Shown one piece after another: positions 11,576-34,918 of a stretch of 64,000 bases of DNA (the first letter of the stretch is position 1; the number at the start of each line of letters is the position of its first letter). The stretch is from assembly GCA_964020155.1 (NCBI GenBank), contig OZ026567.1:559382-623381 (forward strand), written 5' to 3'. Origin of the DNA: Chondrilla cf. caribensis. Taxonomy: Eukaryota > Porifera > Demospongiae > Chondrillida > Chondrillidae. The notes beneath the pieces were generated by a model that searched no databases, was not told where the DNA came from, and saw only the letters and a list, made by a program, of their open reading frames with translations. A program made the translations under genes and the position numbers.

Positions 11576-12240
11576 TGTCACGGCAGTACTACATAGGAAC
11601 ACAGTGTAACCTTTTAGTTGAGTCAGAGTGAGAATATCGATTGTATATTGTACGGGTGGGGTAATGTATTGTGGAACCATTCACTGTAATGGAGTGGTGC
11701 CTATCGGAGGTATGTACGTACTTGTTGGTGAGAACCCAGTTCCTCAGTATATGAAGAGTCATGTATTATTCATGTGTACGTTGACTCATTCCCCACTTGA
11801 ATCTGGACCCTCGGTCACACATGGTCCTATGAAACCATCCATCTATGAATATTGAGCACTGCATATTGCTGCTGGTATCCACTCATGATTACTGAGGAGT
11901 GTATATATCTGGTTTGCTTGTATTATTGTGACGGTCAATTATACTGTTGATGTGGTCAGAGCATCACTTGTATGTATCTCTACCTATAGCTGTTGCTGTG
12001 TACCTTCTGTGGTTGTATACCTGAACTTTGAACCTGTCAAAACCAAGTAGTAACTGACTGGAACAGTTGGTGAAGAAACCATTGATTGACTCAAAGTATG
12101 TTATTGCAGTAACCCCATAAGCACAATAGTCTGTAGCAGGTCCAACATAGCATACAGTATGTGTGTGACATGTTTGTTGTGGAATAAAGTGGACCCTCTC
12201 TATAAAGACCATCCTACATGTGCAGATAGGGAAAGTGGTC
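11576..12240 (+). repeat. Leader block L2, copy 2 (unit B)
   Basis: Homologue of 2586-3240 without the telomere-like replacement. No gene is seen. The conserved minus-strand frame seen across copies comes from recent duplication and runs into the minisatellite. Confidence 0.6.
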
Positions 12241-12254
12241 CCAGTAGACAGGCA

Positions 12255-13965
12255 GTTTCTGTAGGTGGTCCCTGTAGGTGGTCCCTGTAGGTGGTCCCTG
12301 TAGGCAGTCCCTGTAGGTGGTCCCTGTAGGTGGTCCCTGTAAGTGGTCCCTGTGGGTGGTCCCTGTAGGTGGTGCCTGTAGGTGGTCCCTGTAGGTGGTC
12401 CCTGTAGGCAGTCCCTGTAGGCAGTCCCTGTAGGTGGTCCCTGTAGGTGGTGCCTGTAGGCGGTCCCTGTAGGCGGTCCCTGTCGGCGGTCCCTGTAGGT
12501 GGTCCCTGTAGGCGGTCCACTGATTGACTCAAAGTATGTTATTGGAGTAACCCCATAAGCACAATAGTCTGTAGCAGGTCCAACATAGCATACAGTATGT
12601 GTGTGACATGTTTGTTGTGGAATAAAGTGGACCCTCTCTATAAAGACCACCCTACATGTCCAGATAGGGAAAGTGGTCCAAGTGGTCCAAGTAGACAGGC
12701 AGTTTCTGTAGGGGGTCCCTGTAGGTGGTCCCTGTAGGCGGTCCCTGTAGGCGGTCCCTGTAGGCAGTCCCTGTAGGCGGTCCCTGTAGGCGGTCCCTGT
12801 AGGCGGTCCCTGTAGGCGATCCCTGTAGGCGATCCCTGTAGGCGGTCCCTGTAGGCGGTCCCTGTAGGTGGTCCCTGTAGGCGGTCCCTGTAGGTGGTCC
12901 CTGTAGGTGGTCCCTGTAGGTGGTCCCTGTAGGCGGTCCCTGTAGGTGGTCCCTGTAGGTGGTCCCTGTAGGCGATCCCTGTAGGCGGTCCCTATAGGTG
13001 GTCCCTGTAGGTGGTCCCTATAGGCGATCCCTGTAGGCGGTCCCTGTAGGCGGTCCCTGTAGGTGGTCCCTATAGGCGGTCCCTGTAGGTGGTCCCTGTA
13101 GGTGGTCCCTGTAGGCGATCCCTGTAGGTGGTCCCTGTAGGCGGTCCCTGTGGGTGGTCCCTGTAGGTGGTCCCTGTAGGCGGTCCCTGTAGGCGGTCCC
13201 TGTAGGTGGTCCCTGTAGGTGGTCCCTGTAGGTGGTCCCTGTAGGTGGTCCCTGTAGATGATTAGGGTTAGGGTCCCTGTTGGCAGTTGTAATACGTTAG
13301 ATAGCACACTATATCAGTAAGCCATGTAAAATACAGAATTTGTATCTAATGTATCATACAGTATATGTGTACCATTGGGATACGGTGTCCCTATCAATAT
13401 CAGTCATTGATTGACTCGAAGTATGTTATTGGAGTAACCCCATAAGCACAATAGTCTGTAGCAGGTCCAACATAGCATACAGTATGTGTGTGACATGTTT
13501 GTTGTGGAATAAAGTGAACCCTCTCTATAAAGACCACCCTACATGTCCAGATAGGGAAAGTGGTCCCAGTAGACAGGCAGTTTCTGTCAGTGTTCCCTGT
13601 AAGTTGTCCCTGTAGGTGGACCCTGTAGGCGATCCCTGTAGGCGGTCCCTGTAGGTGGTCCCTGTAGGTGGACCCTGTAGGTGGACCCTGTAGAAGAGTG
13701 ATCCTGTATGTGCATGGGTATAGGGCTAGGATTCTTGTAGGCAGCTGTAGTATGTTATATAGCACACTACATGCAGAATACGGAATTTGTATCAGATGTA
13801 TCATATAGTATATGTGCACTATTGAGATATGTACCAGTTCCCTCTATTTCGCCCCTGTAGGTGGTCTCTGTAGGCGGTCCCTGTCAGTGGTCCCTGTAGG
13901 AGGTCCCTATAGGTGGTCCCTGTAGGTGGTCCCTGTAGGCGGTCCCTGTAGGTGGTCCCTGTAGT
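12255..13965. repeat. Composite 12-bp minisatellite, interrupted by repeated leader segments (unit B)
   Basis: Three rounds of the same pattern: about 150 bp of L2 3' end (12086-12240, 12520-12690, 13400-13575), each followed by 12-mer arrays (12255-12520, about 12705-13260, 13590-13690), with a final short array at 13855-13965. Near 13262 the array ends in TTAGGGTTAGGG, as at 53487. The nesting shows segmental duplication of L2-plus-array. Confidence 0.85.
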
Positions 13966-20237
<6,272 letters not shown>

Positions 20238-20499
20238 ACAGGTATGGTCCATGTCAGTAGTATGTACATGATGTTCAAGAGATGTCATTATATTCCAGCT
20301 GTTTATTGTATTGATTCATTTTGATATTTCTCTTCTACAGAACTGGTAACCTCCCACCACTTCGTTGAGTTCAATTTGAACGTCGAACATTCTATTTTTC
20401 TAGGACAGCAATGCATGTGTGTGTTGTAATCATTATTGTAGTGCGTGAGATTCTCCAGTACATGTGCGCGTTATTAGTCGTTAATTCCCGTTAAAGAGT
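20238..20499 (+). promoter_or_regulatory. PARL 5' region, shared with the unit leader blocks
   Basis: From about 20280 the sequence matches 10850-11085 and 50560-50785, ending in the block GTGCGCGTTATTAGTCGTTA and a GAGTAYGA motif. Here the motif reads GAGTATGA and supplies the PARL ATG; the other three copies read GAGTACGA. A core promoter and 5' UTR are inferred from position. Confidence 0.5.
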
Positions 20500-24306
<3,807 letters not shown>

Positions 24307-25139
24307 TCATATCTCCATGTGCATGTGTTTACATTCAATTTTATTTATTATAATTTACTTTGAATTGGTTCACTTCATTGAATTATGATCTCAATAATAC
24401 TTTCCACCAGCTGCAGTCAGGTAATTGTACATGTTTAACTAGCCTGGTCACTGCTTGCTCAGTGGCCATATGGCAATATATAAAATGAATACTGCGACCT
24501 GTCTACCCTCCTGGGGGAGTTGCAGACCCGTCTAGTGATGACCAGCTAGTGAGGTAACTCCAATTTTTATATAATTAATTGCCACAGCACATTTGGTGTC
24601 CACTTGACACCTAATAGCACAGATTCTGATGCATGTTAAGTTGTCAAGGATCTGTCAGTGACCACCAAGATAAGTTATGTCACTGGTCACCATGGTCTCT
24701 CCAGTGTCAGCAACATAATACATTTGTATGTACATGTATCGAGGTGCCATGGACCTTTTCAGTAAGTTGTGTTGATAGTCACCATGGTCTCTCCAGTGTC
24801 AGCAACATACTGTAATACATTTGTATGTACATGCATCGAGGTATCATAGACCTTGTAGTGATCAGTGAGTTGTATGCACATACAATGAAGGTACCATAGA
24901 CTTCGTAGTGATCAGTGAGGTAAGTTGTGTTGATATTCACCATGGCCCACCCAGTGTCCATGATAAAATGACACTTTAACAATTCAGTATTTTGTGTTTG
25001 TCCAAATAATTTCGGAGCATGCAAACATGGTGAGCTCTGATCAAGTAGATGTTGTCATGGAAACAGACCAGCATGTTCTGTTATAAACTGGTCATTTCTC
25101 ACAATATCCCATTGTCTTCATAGCTCAGAACATGTAATA

Positions 25140-25203
<64 letters not shown>

Positions 25204-25647
25204 GCTCAGAGATCAAGTGGCATCATCATTGGAATTGAAGGATATAAAAATACCTCAATCAGTGCTTCATGTTCCTCATCACAGCTCGCAAGCACACATT
25301 CAGGACAATTACACCTTACAATAAAACAAAATAAATGACAATTTGTCCACACAAACAACCATACACACAAAATGGATATGAAAAACAACACAACACACAC
25401 GGAGTTTAGATATACACACAAAGGCTTCATGATATTTAACTATCATCAAAGCAAACAGCTCAAATTCGGCTAAAGTCATCATCCATGACCAAGACGGCGA
25501 GTCCGTCGTCGGCCATGTCTGTAGTGTACAGATTCCTAGAGATCCGGTCCGTCGGTCTATCACAGGTAACCATGGAAACACCTGTACGATACTGTGGAAA
25601 CATGGCGGATTCAAGAAACATTGTTTCAAGCTTTTCGAAGAATTAGT
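24307..25647. other. Intergenic region between PARL and IQCG
   Basis: No gene is seen. It contains a roughly 92-bp tandem duplication (24686 and 24778, with a degenerate third copy near 24930), all containing TCACCATGGTCTCTCCAGTG or variants. A pure (CA)n tract is at 25143-25202. The IQCG promoter should lie at the right end. Confidence 0.6.
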
Positions 25648-27911
25648 ATGTCTTCTGCGGAGTTGATTGGAAAGAGGCACTCCAACATTAGTCAAAAGGC
25701 GTCCTTCCACGTCAAGTCTCTTGGCCATGTTGACAGAGTGTTGTTTGGAGCAGTTTTAGAAGACTGCGTGGACCAGCTAGCAGTGTTGGGCGGTATTATG
25801 CCAGATTTCAATGAAAAGCCTTCAGCTGCAGAGGAGGTGAGCTTCAAACCGAAGAGTTCGGTGTAATTGAAAGACTCATCTCATAAATCAAAATTGATAG
25901 TTGTTTTTAACATGTAGTTTACTCCATTCAATAGTGAACTTGAGCTATGATCCATTCCGGGCCGCGTCAGTATCGGCACGGTGGTTGATACTGTCGTATT
26001 TCTTCGTGTATGTAGATTCTCGGGACTGAATTGTCTCAGATTCTTGAAGCTCAAAGGATGAGAAAAGAAGGAACAGGGACCAATACTGTACGTACGTAGG
26101 TTGAGCTCTTCTGAAGTGTTGCACGTTTGTCGCACGTGAATGTATATCCTCCATATTGACCTGTTGTGGTTGTTGTATGCATTGTAGGGTAGGGAGACGA
26201 ATAGAGAGCAAGCACATTCTATATTCACTGCTGCCGCTGGTAAGGGACTGTGTGGGAGTACACACATGCACACACACACATACGTACACACACACACCAT
26301 AAGTACAGACAACAACATGATAATTTTAGTGTGTACGTACGTTATGAAGTTCAGCTTGTGTGAATGTTTCTGTAGCTGCCAAGAATGCTAAAACAATAAC
26401 AGCCAACATGGAGAAGTTGGAGGAGGACAGGCAGTTCCTTCAAGACGTTCTCAGTAGTACTTTGGAAGAGATTGAGATTCGGGGGACTTTCACCACTCTC
26501 TGCAAATCTCTCCAACACTACCACGACGAGAAGGAACAGATGAGGCAGATTATCAGACAGTGAGTGCTCTCACACATCACATTTGAGCTAGCTGCATGCT
26601 GTACATATGTACGTAGGTGTGCACATACGTATGTACGTATACAGGGTTCTCTCCAGCTTCACTGATGTGTAGCACCCCACTATCCTTTCAAAATGGAATA
26701 CTGTACATTCAATTGGCCACTGCTATTGTACCCTACCTGTGTGTGTATGCAGGCTTTGCATACGTACATGCCTATACACATACGTACATGCCTATACACA
26801 TACGTACATACTATACGTACGCATGAGAGCAGTGTTTCTCTGTGGACTACTTATGTACTTCACCATTAGGGAAGAGGAATGTAGACAGAGAATGAAGCAA
26901 CTTAAGAAGGAATTAACCAGAGTGAAGAAGGAGAAAGAGAAAGAAGTAGCAGTGAGTACCTGTTTGCTTTGTGACAGTACGTCCTATAGCACTTGATAGA
27001 GTAACTGTTTGGAGCCCTTCAGTACAGTTCTGCCCTTGTAGTGAGATACAAAGTACGTACATACGTATGTGCAGTATTGAGAGATGAATTGTGTGCATAT
27101 GTACAGAAATTGAGAGATGAAGTGTGTGCATATGTACAGAATCGAGAGATGAAGTGTGTACATATGTATAGAATTGAGAGATGAAGTGTATACGTACGTA
27201 CATACGTGCAGAACTGAGAGATGACTCTGATCTCCGCTGAATGACACATGGCAGTCTGTGTGTAGAAATAGCCGTTCCTGTATTAGTTTGCCTTGTGTCT
27301 TCCAATCTGATCCAATGCTGTACGTTCTCACTGCCTCCCTCCTCTCAGGAACTTGATGAGAAGATAGCCTATCTGAAGGACGAGTTGCAGGAGAACAAAG
27401 CTGAAACAGAACTGATATCAAAATTGACTCTAAAGGAATCAGAGGTGTGTGTTGTGTCAGAATAAAATGTATACTTTAGTTTGTATTATACATATGTATG
27501 TATGTACATTGAGAAACCAGTCCTCCCACACTGATATGTAATATACGTACACATCGTCAGGGACTGAATTTGCTGAAAATTGCAATGTTAAACATACCCA
27601 ATCCTCCTCTTTTATGGATCTGTTTGACCTTTACACATGGGTGTCTGTAATTTATTGCACTTGTCAGTTGGGTCTGTTGTTTACCCTCCAACTCCCTCTG
27701 TTCTGTAGCTGGATGTGGAGTGTGTTCAGAGAAGACACAACTTAACTGAGAAAGAGTTGGAGGAAGAGATTGTGAGGTTGAAGCAGAAGATGCAGGACGA
27801 GAAGCTAGTCAATCATGAGATCTGTGGCTACCTCAAGAAGCATTGTGAGGTGAGAGAATACGTATTGTGTGTGTTACACATGGGTACGTACGTATACACA
27901 TGCGTGCACAC

Positions 27912-27980
<69 letters not shown>

Positions 27981-28022
27981 AACTCACCCACACACACACA
28001 CACACACACTCACACACACACA

Positions 28023-28084
<62 letters not shown>

Positions 28085-29271
28085 ACAACCACACTAGTAG
28101 CTGTGAGCTAGCATTGTTTTTACCTTCTGGTTTCCAGGACCTGGAGACCAAGGTGGAGGAATGGATGGCAAAGTATGAGGAAGAGACAGAGGCTAAAGCA
28201 AAAGAATTGGAAATTCTTGAGGTACATGCATGCATATTAACCTGTGTGGTAGTTAACAGGAATTGACTCTGCTCGGTGTATCATGTTCATATGTACGTAT
28301 GTAGATCAGTTTCTTGTAGCAGTTTTTAATGTGTGTGTTTTACTTCCACCAACAGACTGCAAAGCAAAGCAATCTTCAAGAACTACAAGAACTGGCAGAG
28401 AAGGTATGTTCTCCTCTGTCCTGCTTCTAATGTATCTCACTAGTTTGTGCATGCAATACACTTGTACGTATGTGTGCTGTGAACCAGATGAGTACATCAT
28501 GTGGTACCCTCTCCTACTGCAGTATCAAGAATGCGACAAAGTTGTTAGTGAATACAAGGAACTGATGGAGAAAGCTAGGCTGAAGGCAGAGCAAGAAGAG
28601 AAGGAGAGGAAGGGAGCTATCAAGGTCAGCTTCTTGCACGTTTCAGACCTGCAATGTGTCCACCACATTATTCATGTGTTATGTGTGCAGACGTACGTAC
28701 ATGTCTACATGTATACAGGGTATACATAAAAACAAACATGTCCATGTACTTAATGCTATTATAACGTATACATAGCATCACCTGTCTGTAGTAGGCCCTA
28801 TTGTAAGTTGAAATTATGTATTTCTTAACTGAATCTACGCTATCACTCACAGACTGGTGTCTGTACATACTATGGTGTTGAGCAATTATTCAATAATTGT
28901 GATATTTGACATGACAATTGTCGTATTGGTATGTAATTTTCTCTCACAATTGTCATAGGGACATAATCATCAGCTAATATCATGCATATCCTGCATATAT
29001 TTGAGTCTCATATCTACTGTGGATTGATGCAAGTTTCTTTATAGGACTCATGTATTGTTATATTAGCAAATACTACTTACTCTAAACAGTACCACAGATC
29101 ATCTTAAATTTAGGATATCGCCTGACACCAGTTTACCTTGTACCCTGGTCCTCACAGATCCAAGCATGGTGGAGGGGAACCATGTATCGGAGGAAACTTG
29201 GACCCTATGCTCCACCGAAAAAGAAAAAGAAGGACAAGAAGAAGGGAGGGAAGAAGAAGAAGAAGAAATAG
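25648..29271 (+). CDS. IQCG: Dynein regulatory complex subunit 9 (IQ domain-containing protein G)
   Basis: Eleven exons join in phase: 25648-25836, 26016-26087, 26188-26239, 26376-26559, 26870-26951, 27349-27444, 27709-27849, 28138-28221, 28356-28403, 28523-28624 and 29158-29271 (about 387 aa). Family signatures are an A-V-L-E-D-x-x-D-Q-L box in exon 1, a long charged coiled coil through exons 4-10, and the C-terminal IQ motif I-Q-A-W-W-R-G-T-M with a Lys-rich tail. DRC9 belongs to the nexin-dynein regulatory complex of motile cilia and binds calmodulin through its IQ motif. The start at 25648 is the first ATG in the exon 1 frame. It is slightly shorter than human IQCG (443 aa), mostly in the N-terminal linker. 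Intron 7 holds a (CA)n tract. Confidence 0.93.
27902..28084. repeat. (CA)n microsatellite in IQCG intron 7
   Basis: About 180 bp of CA repeat with a few interruptions (CCAACTCACCC at about 27978, CTCACA at 28008 and 28022). Thr-His open frames here are artefacts. Confidence 0.97.
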
Positions 29272-30584
29272 CTAATTATTAATTAACTTTACAAATGATT
29301 ATTGTTTTTATTCACCCATTTGCGTATACTCATTCAATACACTTGCATATAGTGTTATAGGTATTGAGGGTCTATGGTTTGGCAAGCTGGCAAGGCTGTG
29401 CATACAGTATAAACTGGTTAAAAATCGTGGGGCTGCCGCCTCACATGCACTCGAATTACTTGGGGGTCTCTTTTAGGCTCAGGAAAACCTTGACAACCAA
29501 CCTGTTGAAGTTATCGTGGCATTCGAATCGTTGTCGGAAAAAAAAAAGGTCACCCACACGGGGTCGAACCCATTATAGCCAACTATACAGGGACTTTCCA
29601 CAGAGACTGTGTACTTGGTCATTCTGCGAATGCAGAAGACACTATTCTAGCTGGGAGGTCAGCCGCGAGTCCCAAAGCTCCCCCCTACGGTTCTTTGTAG
29701 AGAGTATTGCAACTGACCACCAGGAAGTGAGTTTTTTTTTTTCATGGAAAAAATCCGTCCTTTCGGAGTTTCGAACCCGCGACCTGGAGCCTAGAGTCGT
29801 GTCACCTGACCAACCGGCTACCGTGACCTATCTGATTTTAGTATATTAAATGTGCTATTTATAGTTACCCTAAGTGTGAAATTCGAAAGAAATGATAAGA
29901 GTGCGGTCGCAAAAGCCGCCCTTCATATTCAAATTACTTCGACGTCTCTTTTAGGTTGAGAAGAACCTTCGCTGAAGATAATAGCCTTCGCTGAAGCCGT
30001 TGGGCTAGAATTCTAGCCCAATTTCTAATTGTCGCCATTTAGAAATCGGCCATCTTGTTAGTGCAATATAAATTCACTGTTGCGGTTATGCGTAGGAACA
30101 CATATTATATGTTGATAATTATAATACAGTAGGAATCATACTGACACGCTTCCTCTCCCATGACACTATGCAAGAAGGTGCTTAGCATTAGTTCTTCTAT
30201 TTTCTTCCATACGTTCAAAATATTAAGCACCTCTGAATGTAGCTAGGGTGAGGGGCCGCATGCATTGTACAATTTAGGCATATTATGTTTATGCATGCAT
30301 GCATGCATGCATGTCGAATTGCTTGAATGTCCAATATTATATATACTGTAACATAATATATTTTAACAATAATTATTAATCTTTTATTCTTAATACCATA
30401 AACATACATGAAAAACACAACAGCACTATATGTTACAAATTAGATACAAAATTGTTGGTCAATGAAAGACTATTCTACTATTATGCATTACAAAATGCAA
30501 AAAATGATAAAATAAAATACCATCGGTCAATGTACAATCCAGCAGGACCATACAAAGCTGATCCACAGTGAGCAGGTGACATCA
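29272..30584. repeat. Convergent intergenic region with tRNA-like SINE relics
   Basis: On the minus strand, 29758-29827 reads like a degraded tRNA: an A-box-like TAGCCGGTTGGTCA (29807-29820) and a B-box-like GGGTTCGAAA (about 29769-29779). A second B-box-like GGGTTCGACCC lies at about 29560-29571. Near 29440-29520 and 29920-30030 is a repeat with CTCTTTTAGG followed by CTTCGCTGAAG; it recurs inverted at about 38965-39085. No protein gene is seen. Confidence 0.5.
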
Positions 30585-31177
30585 TCATTGAGTGATCTGT
30601 TTACCGGTGGCCTTTGGGAGGGTACTCCTCAATCTCTCGCTCCCAGCAAACAAATCGATTGGTTCTATCTGTGGAGGAAGGGGGATTGTAGGGGATTACC
30701 TCTCCCAAGCGGAACACCAGACACAGGCGTGTTATAATAAGGGAGACTGCATCACACTATGACATGTGGTCGTGTGTTGGAGTGACTGTAACAGATCTAA
30801 TGGGATGACCTTCTTGCAAAACCTTGCACAGAAGTACGATGACGCTTGATTGGTAGGTAACTTGACTATACGTAGTACACACTCCTGGTTAACATAATTA
30901 CAGTATATAATTCACTCAGTCTCTAGCTTATGTACACTGTCAACCAGTACTGACAGTAAGTACCTCTGATAAGAAGTACACATTTGGTGTACCCTTCAAG
31001 GCAGTTACTAAGTGAACAGTACTGTATAATGGACAGTGGAGAGCACACACCCACCTTCCTCCACATTTGATCTTTCACCACTTTTTGCTCTCTGTGCTTC
31101 CCTGACACCCAGTCTGAGGCCTGTCTTGTGAGTGAGGCCTGCAGCTCATGGTACTGTGAGGAAGGGGAGGATGTAGA

Positions 31178-31271
<94 letters not shown>

Positions 31272-33348
31272 GTGTGTGTGTGTGTGTGTGTGTGTATATA
31301 AATATTACTCATAAGTACAAAGTACACACCCGAGTTTCACTTTTTGCCAGTCTCTTCTGAAGAGCCAATCTGTCAGTCATGTTTGTGGCAACTTGGTTCT
31401 ACAATAGGATAGTACAGGGCACTGAGTCATGTGAGAGTCACATGACACCCACACCCACACACATACACGCACACACCCACACACCAACTCACCCACACAC
31501 ACACCAGTCAACCTACCCTCATGTATTCATCATTAGCTCTGGCTTGTCCGACCTTCTTCACTAGGTCACTGTTCTCCAAACGAACCCTGTGGATCTCGGC
31601 TTTCAGACTAGCATTCTCCACCATCAGTTGCTATGACGACAGGCAAAACACATCAGGTCATCATATTACACAACTGTGCAATGACCCTTGCTTACAAACA
31701 AGTGTACATGTTCCTCATATTGTACCCAATGGTGTGTCTACTGGGTACAATATTCCTTGAGTGCAAACAAGGGTGTATGTACACTGCTCCCTCATATATA
31801 TACACACACACTGGTGTACAGTGTTCCCTCAGGTACAGACAACCTCAATACACCCCGTCCTCCTCACCTCATTCTTCCTGACTACATCGTCCACTCGTAG
31901 AGGATTGCGAGGCTTGTTGGGAACAGACAGAGACTCTGCCAAAGTGTCCAGGTAGGCCTTCTGGGCTTGAGGGGAGAACGTTTCACTGAGGACTTCGGCA
32001 TTCCTCTTCATTTCCTGCTCCAACGCATGCTACGGAGAAAACAGTACATGACACACAGCTAGACATGAAGATATCAAATGAAGTACATATGCAGGTATGT
32101 ACGTACATGTGTAAAGTAGACATAATCCCCATACATGTACACACACATGACACATGTACTACATGTATGTACATACAAAAGTACAAACACAAAAATCACA
32201 TGTACTAGTGTACAAACACGCATACAAGTACCAATGCATGTGCATACATACATACACACATACAAGCACACATAACACAAGCAAATAAGTATTCTGCATG
32301 CATGTACATACACATATCACACATACAAGCACACACAACACAAGTACACAAGTACTCTGCATGTACTGTATATACATACACATATGCATACATACAGGCA
32401 CAAACATAGAACTCTGGATGGACTCACTCTCAGTGCCTTCTGCTTCCGTCTCTCAACTGCTAACACTTCTTGAAAGCGTTTGGCGTGCTCCTGGGCTTTG
32501 ATGAGCTCTGTGTTCATCTCAGCCAGGCGATGGTTAGCTGGGAGAGTTGTGGCCGATGATATGAATCATTACAATATTAGCCACAAATGCATTTGAGCAT
32601 AGAAATGCACAGAGTTCAACGGGCAGAGCAAGGGCAGAATAACAAAAAAATCCTTAAATATGTGTATGTATACCAATTATATGTAAGTGTAAATGTACAT
32701 ACATACATATCTACTGTACGTATATGTGTATTCACGTATGTACATATGGCCTGTGTACATACATACGTACTGTACATACGTAGATATTGCATTAGTATGA
32801 GAGGTACCTTCATTTGTCCTCTGGTCAAACTACTTCACCGCTCTTGTTGAAGACTGACGCGATTGCATCAAGTCTCTCTGAAGACGTTCCTTGCTCGAGC
32901 TCATCGTAGCAATCACCTCTTCCTTCTGATGGAGAGCTAGTTCAGTTCTTAACAGTTTGTCTTCCAGTTCGGAGTTCTTCAAGATCTGCTGCCTCAGTCG
33001 TTGCCGCAACTCTTCTGCCTCCGTGTCAGAAGCTCTGAACTCCTCCTCTTCTCGCGAGAGCTTCTCCTCCTCGAATGCGAGCCTGCGGGACGCTAACTCG
33101 CGTGTTTGCGAGTCCAGGGCCACCTTAGCTCCACTGAGCTGATCGGCCAGTACTGCGAGGCGATCGTTTTGGTCTTGGATCTCGGTACGCGCGTCTTCGA
33201 GTTTTTGCTTCCACTCGTTCCTCTCCTTCTCGTGTTCAAGCTTTCTTTTCTGAAGACCAACGTTCTGTCCTTCAAGATTCCTCTTCTCCACCTTCAACAC
33301 CAGGACCAGTTCATCATACTCCTTCGTTGTTTCGTCAAGCTCTGTCAT
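30585..33348 (-). CDS. Coiled-coil protein of unknown family
   Basis: Seven exons in matching phase, from high to low coordinate: 33348-32859, 32537-32428, 32029-31868, 31630-31517, 31398-31330, 31153-31055 and 30668-30585 (about 375 aa). Residues 1 to about 200 are almost wholly heptad-like, rich in Glu, Lys, Gln and Leu. A less charged middle (F-S-P-Q-A-Q-K-A-Y, then R-V-D-D-V-V-R-K-N) is followed by a second short coiled coil and a 27-residue tail. I do not recognise the family. The exon 1 donor is GTCAGT, less usual but required by phase; the alternative GTGAAG would run into a stop. Its convergent neighbour is a ciliary gene, but a ciliary role is only a guess. Confidence 0.75.
31181..31294. 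repeat. (GT)n microsatellite in an intron of the coiled-coil gene
   Basis: Pure GT dinucleotide tract broken once (ATGG at about 31269). It lies between exons 5 and 6 of the minus-strand gene. Confidence 0.97.
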
Positions 33349-33525
33349 TTATGCAACAAAGTCACGAAAATAAAGATAAGGATGGTATTCACACTTATTT
33401 ACCAGTTCGGACGCCTTGGTAGAGGTAAAATTGTATTTAATCGAAGGAATACAATATATTACAATGAAATAAATGCCTTTCGAGAGTGAATATAACCAGA
33501 GTGTCTATGATCATAGACTCTACAC

Positions 33526-34269
33526 CATAGTTGCCAACCTTTGAAACTTACCTTCAGGGACACTTATGTATCTATCGTACCTAGCTACGTGCTGTGGCCA
33601 AAATGGCTCAACAAATATATGCAGGTTTATTATCATTGCTTGTGCTTGATGAATAGCTGTGAAAGTAGTCTTGAGCCTTGCTGAATATCATATTGCATTT
33701 AGTATGAAATGATTCATTGAATGTATCACAAATGTAGATAAGTATGAAGAACCATAGGTTTTTCTCTAGTACTGTATCTATGGAGGAACACAATCAGCCA
33801 GTTTATGACGTCATATTGCAAATGGCTGTCAACGCACGGGCGAATTGAAAAGCCACGATTTTTGAGGAATAACTAGATGTTATGCTCCATAGGAATGTAA
33901 TACTGAGTTTTTACCTCGTTACATTGATGAATTGACGACGAAGAACCTGCGCAAGTCTTTCCAAGAGCTTTATAATTGTCGCATTGATCGCCGAACACAG
34001 CCGAACGAACATCGAACAGACTAAATATTCCTTCTACTAGAGAATGTCTAATGACGATGAAACAGCTAGATAGAATCAAAGCGCTTGTTTGTCGATTATT
34101 ATGGCACTTCTAAAGACGATTTGAATAAAGACAATCGGATTTTGCACCCTGTGGTTTACTGTTGATAAATCCGGGACATTTCAGTGATTTTCACCAATCC
34201 GTACGGGACATGTTACCACTGAAAAAATCCGTGAATGTCCCGGATGATTCGGGACAGTTGGCAACTATG
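33526..34269. mobile_element. 744-bp non-autonomous DNA transposon
   Basis: The terminal inverted repeats are CATAGTTGCCAAC and GTTGGCAACTATG. They are flanked by a 6-bp direct repeat, CTACAC (33520-33525 and 34270-34275). Inside the right end are repeated GGGACA motifs. No transposase frame is present. It lies between the divergent starts of the coiled-coil and CARD-ubiquitin genes. Confidence 0.75.
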
Positions 34270-34761
34270 CTACACCCAGGGTGTAGAGTCTATGCTATGA
34301 TATAACAGACGTAATCTGCATCACATAACTTCTGTTTTTTTGACAGAATGGCTCAGGATATATTCGTATTTCTTAAGAAACGAATTCAGTGGGCCTCGGA
34401 TTTGCGCCCGTCCATCTGTCATCGATCGATCTGAGACTCCGAGAGTTTGACCATAGACACAGTCAGGCGTAGTTTAGAACGTCATTGGTTTGACCCATAA
34501 AGCACGGGTGCATGGACGGGTGGACCATGTTTAGGTACTCAGTCGAGCTCAAAAATGACGTCAAACCGTGTTTTATGCCCCGAATCGATGAGTTTCACCG
34601 AAAAAATATCGGGCGCTGATGTCACGAATTTTACACAGTGTCACAAATTATTGAGCGAACGGAAGTTTCCAATTCCGTTTATAGAAATTATGAAGGCTAG
34701 AATAATCGATATGATTTCTTCTATTTGGAGTGATAACGCACGTCACGATTTCGACATCAAT

Positions 34762-34918
34762 AAATCTTCAATGTACAACCTTTCGTCTACTTGGGCTTCT
34801 TCAGGTACAATCAAGCTGAAGTGGAAATGAAATTCAAGTTCCGAAAATGGCATTTTCACTTCAGCTTAATTGTACCTGAAGAAGCCCAAGTAGACGAAAC
34901 GTTGTACATTGAAGATTT
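34762..34918. repeat. Long hairpin (68-nt arms, 21-nt loop)
   Basis: The arms 34762-34829 and 34851-34918 are reverse complements with few mismatches. The two overlapping ORFs here (34555-34830 and 34791-35063) share residues because of this palindrome and are not supported as genes. The segment directly after it, about 34932-35053, recurs in diverged form at about 36768-36893. Confidence 0.75.

Noticed and set aside
12255..13260. CRISPR-like array
   Set aside because: Repeats are contiguous 12-mers with no unique spacers, in an animal genome.
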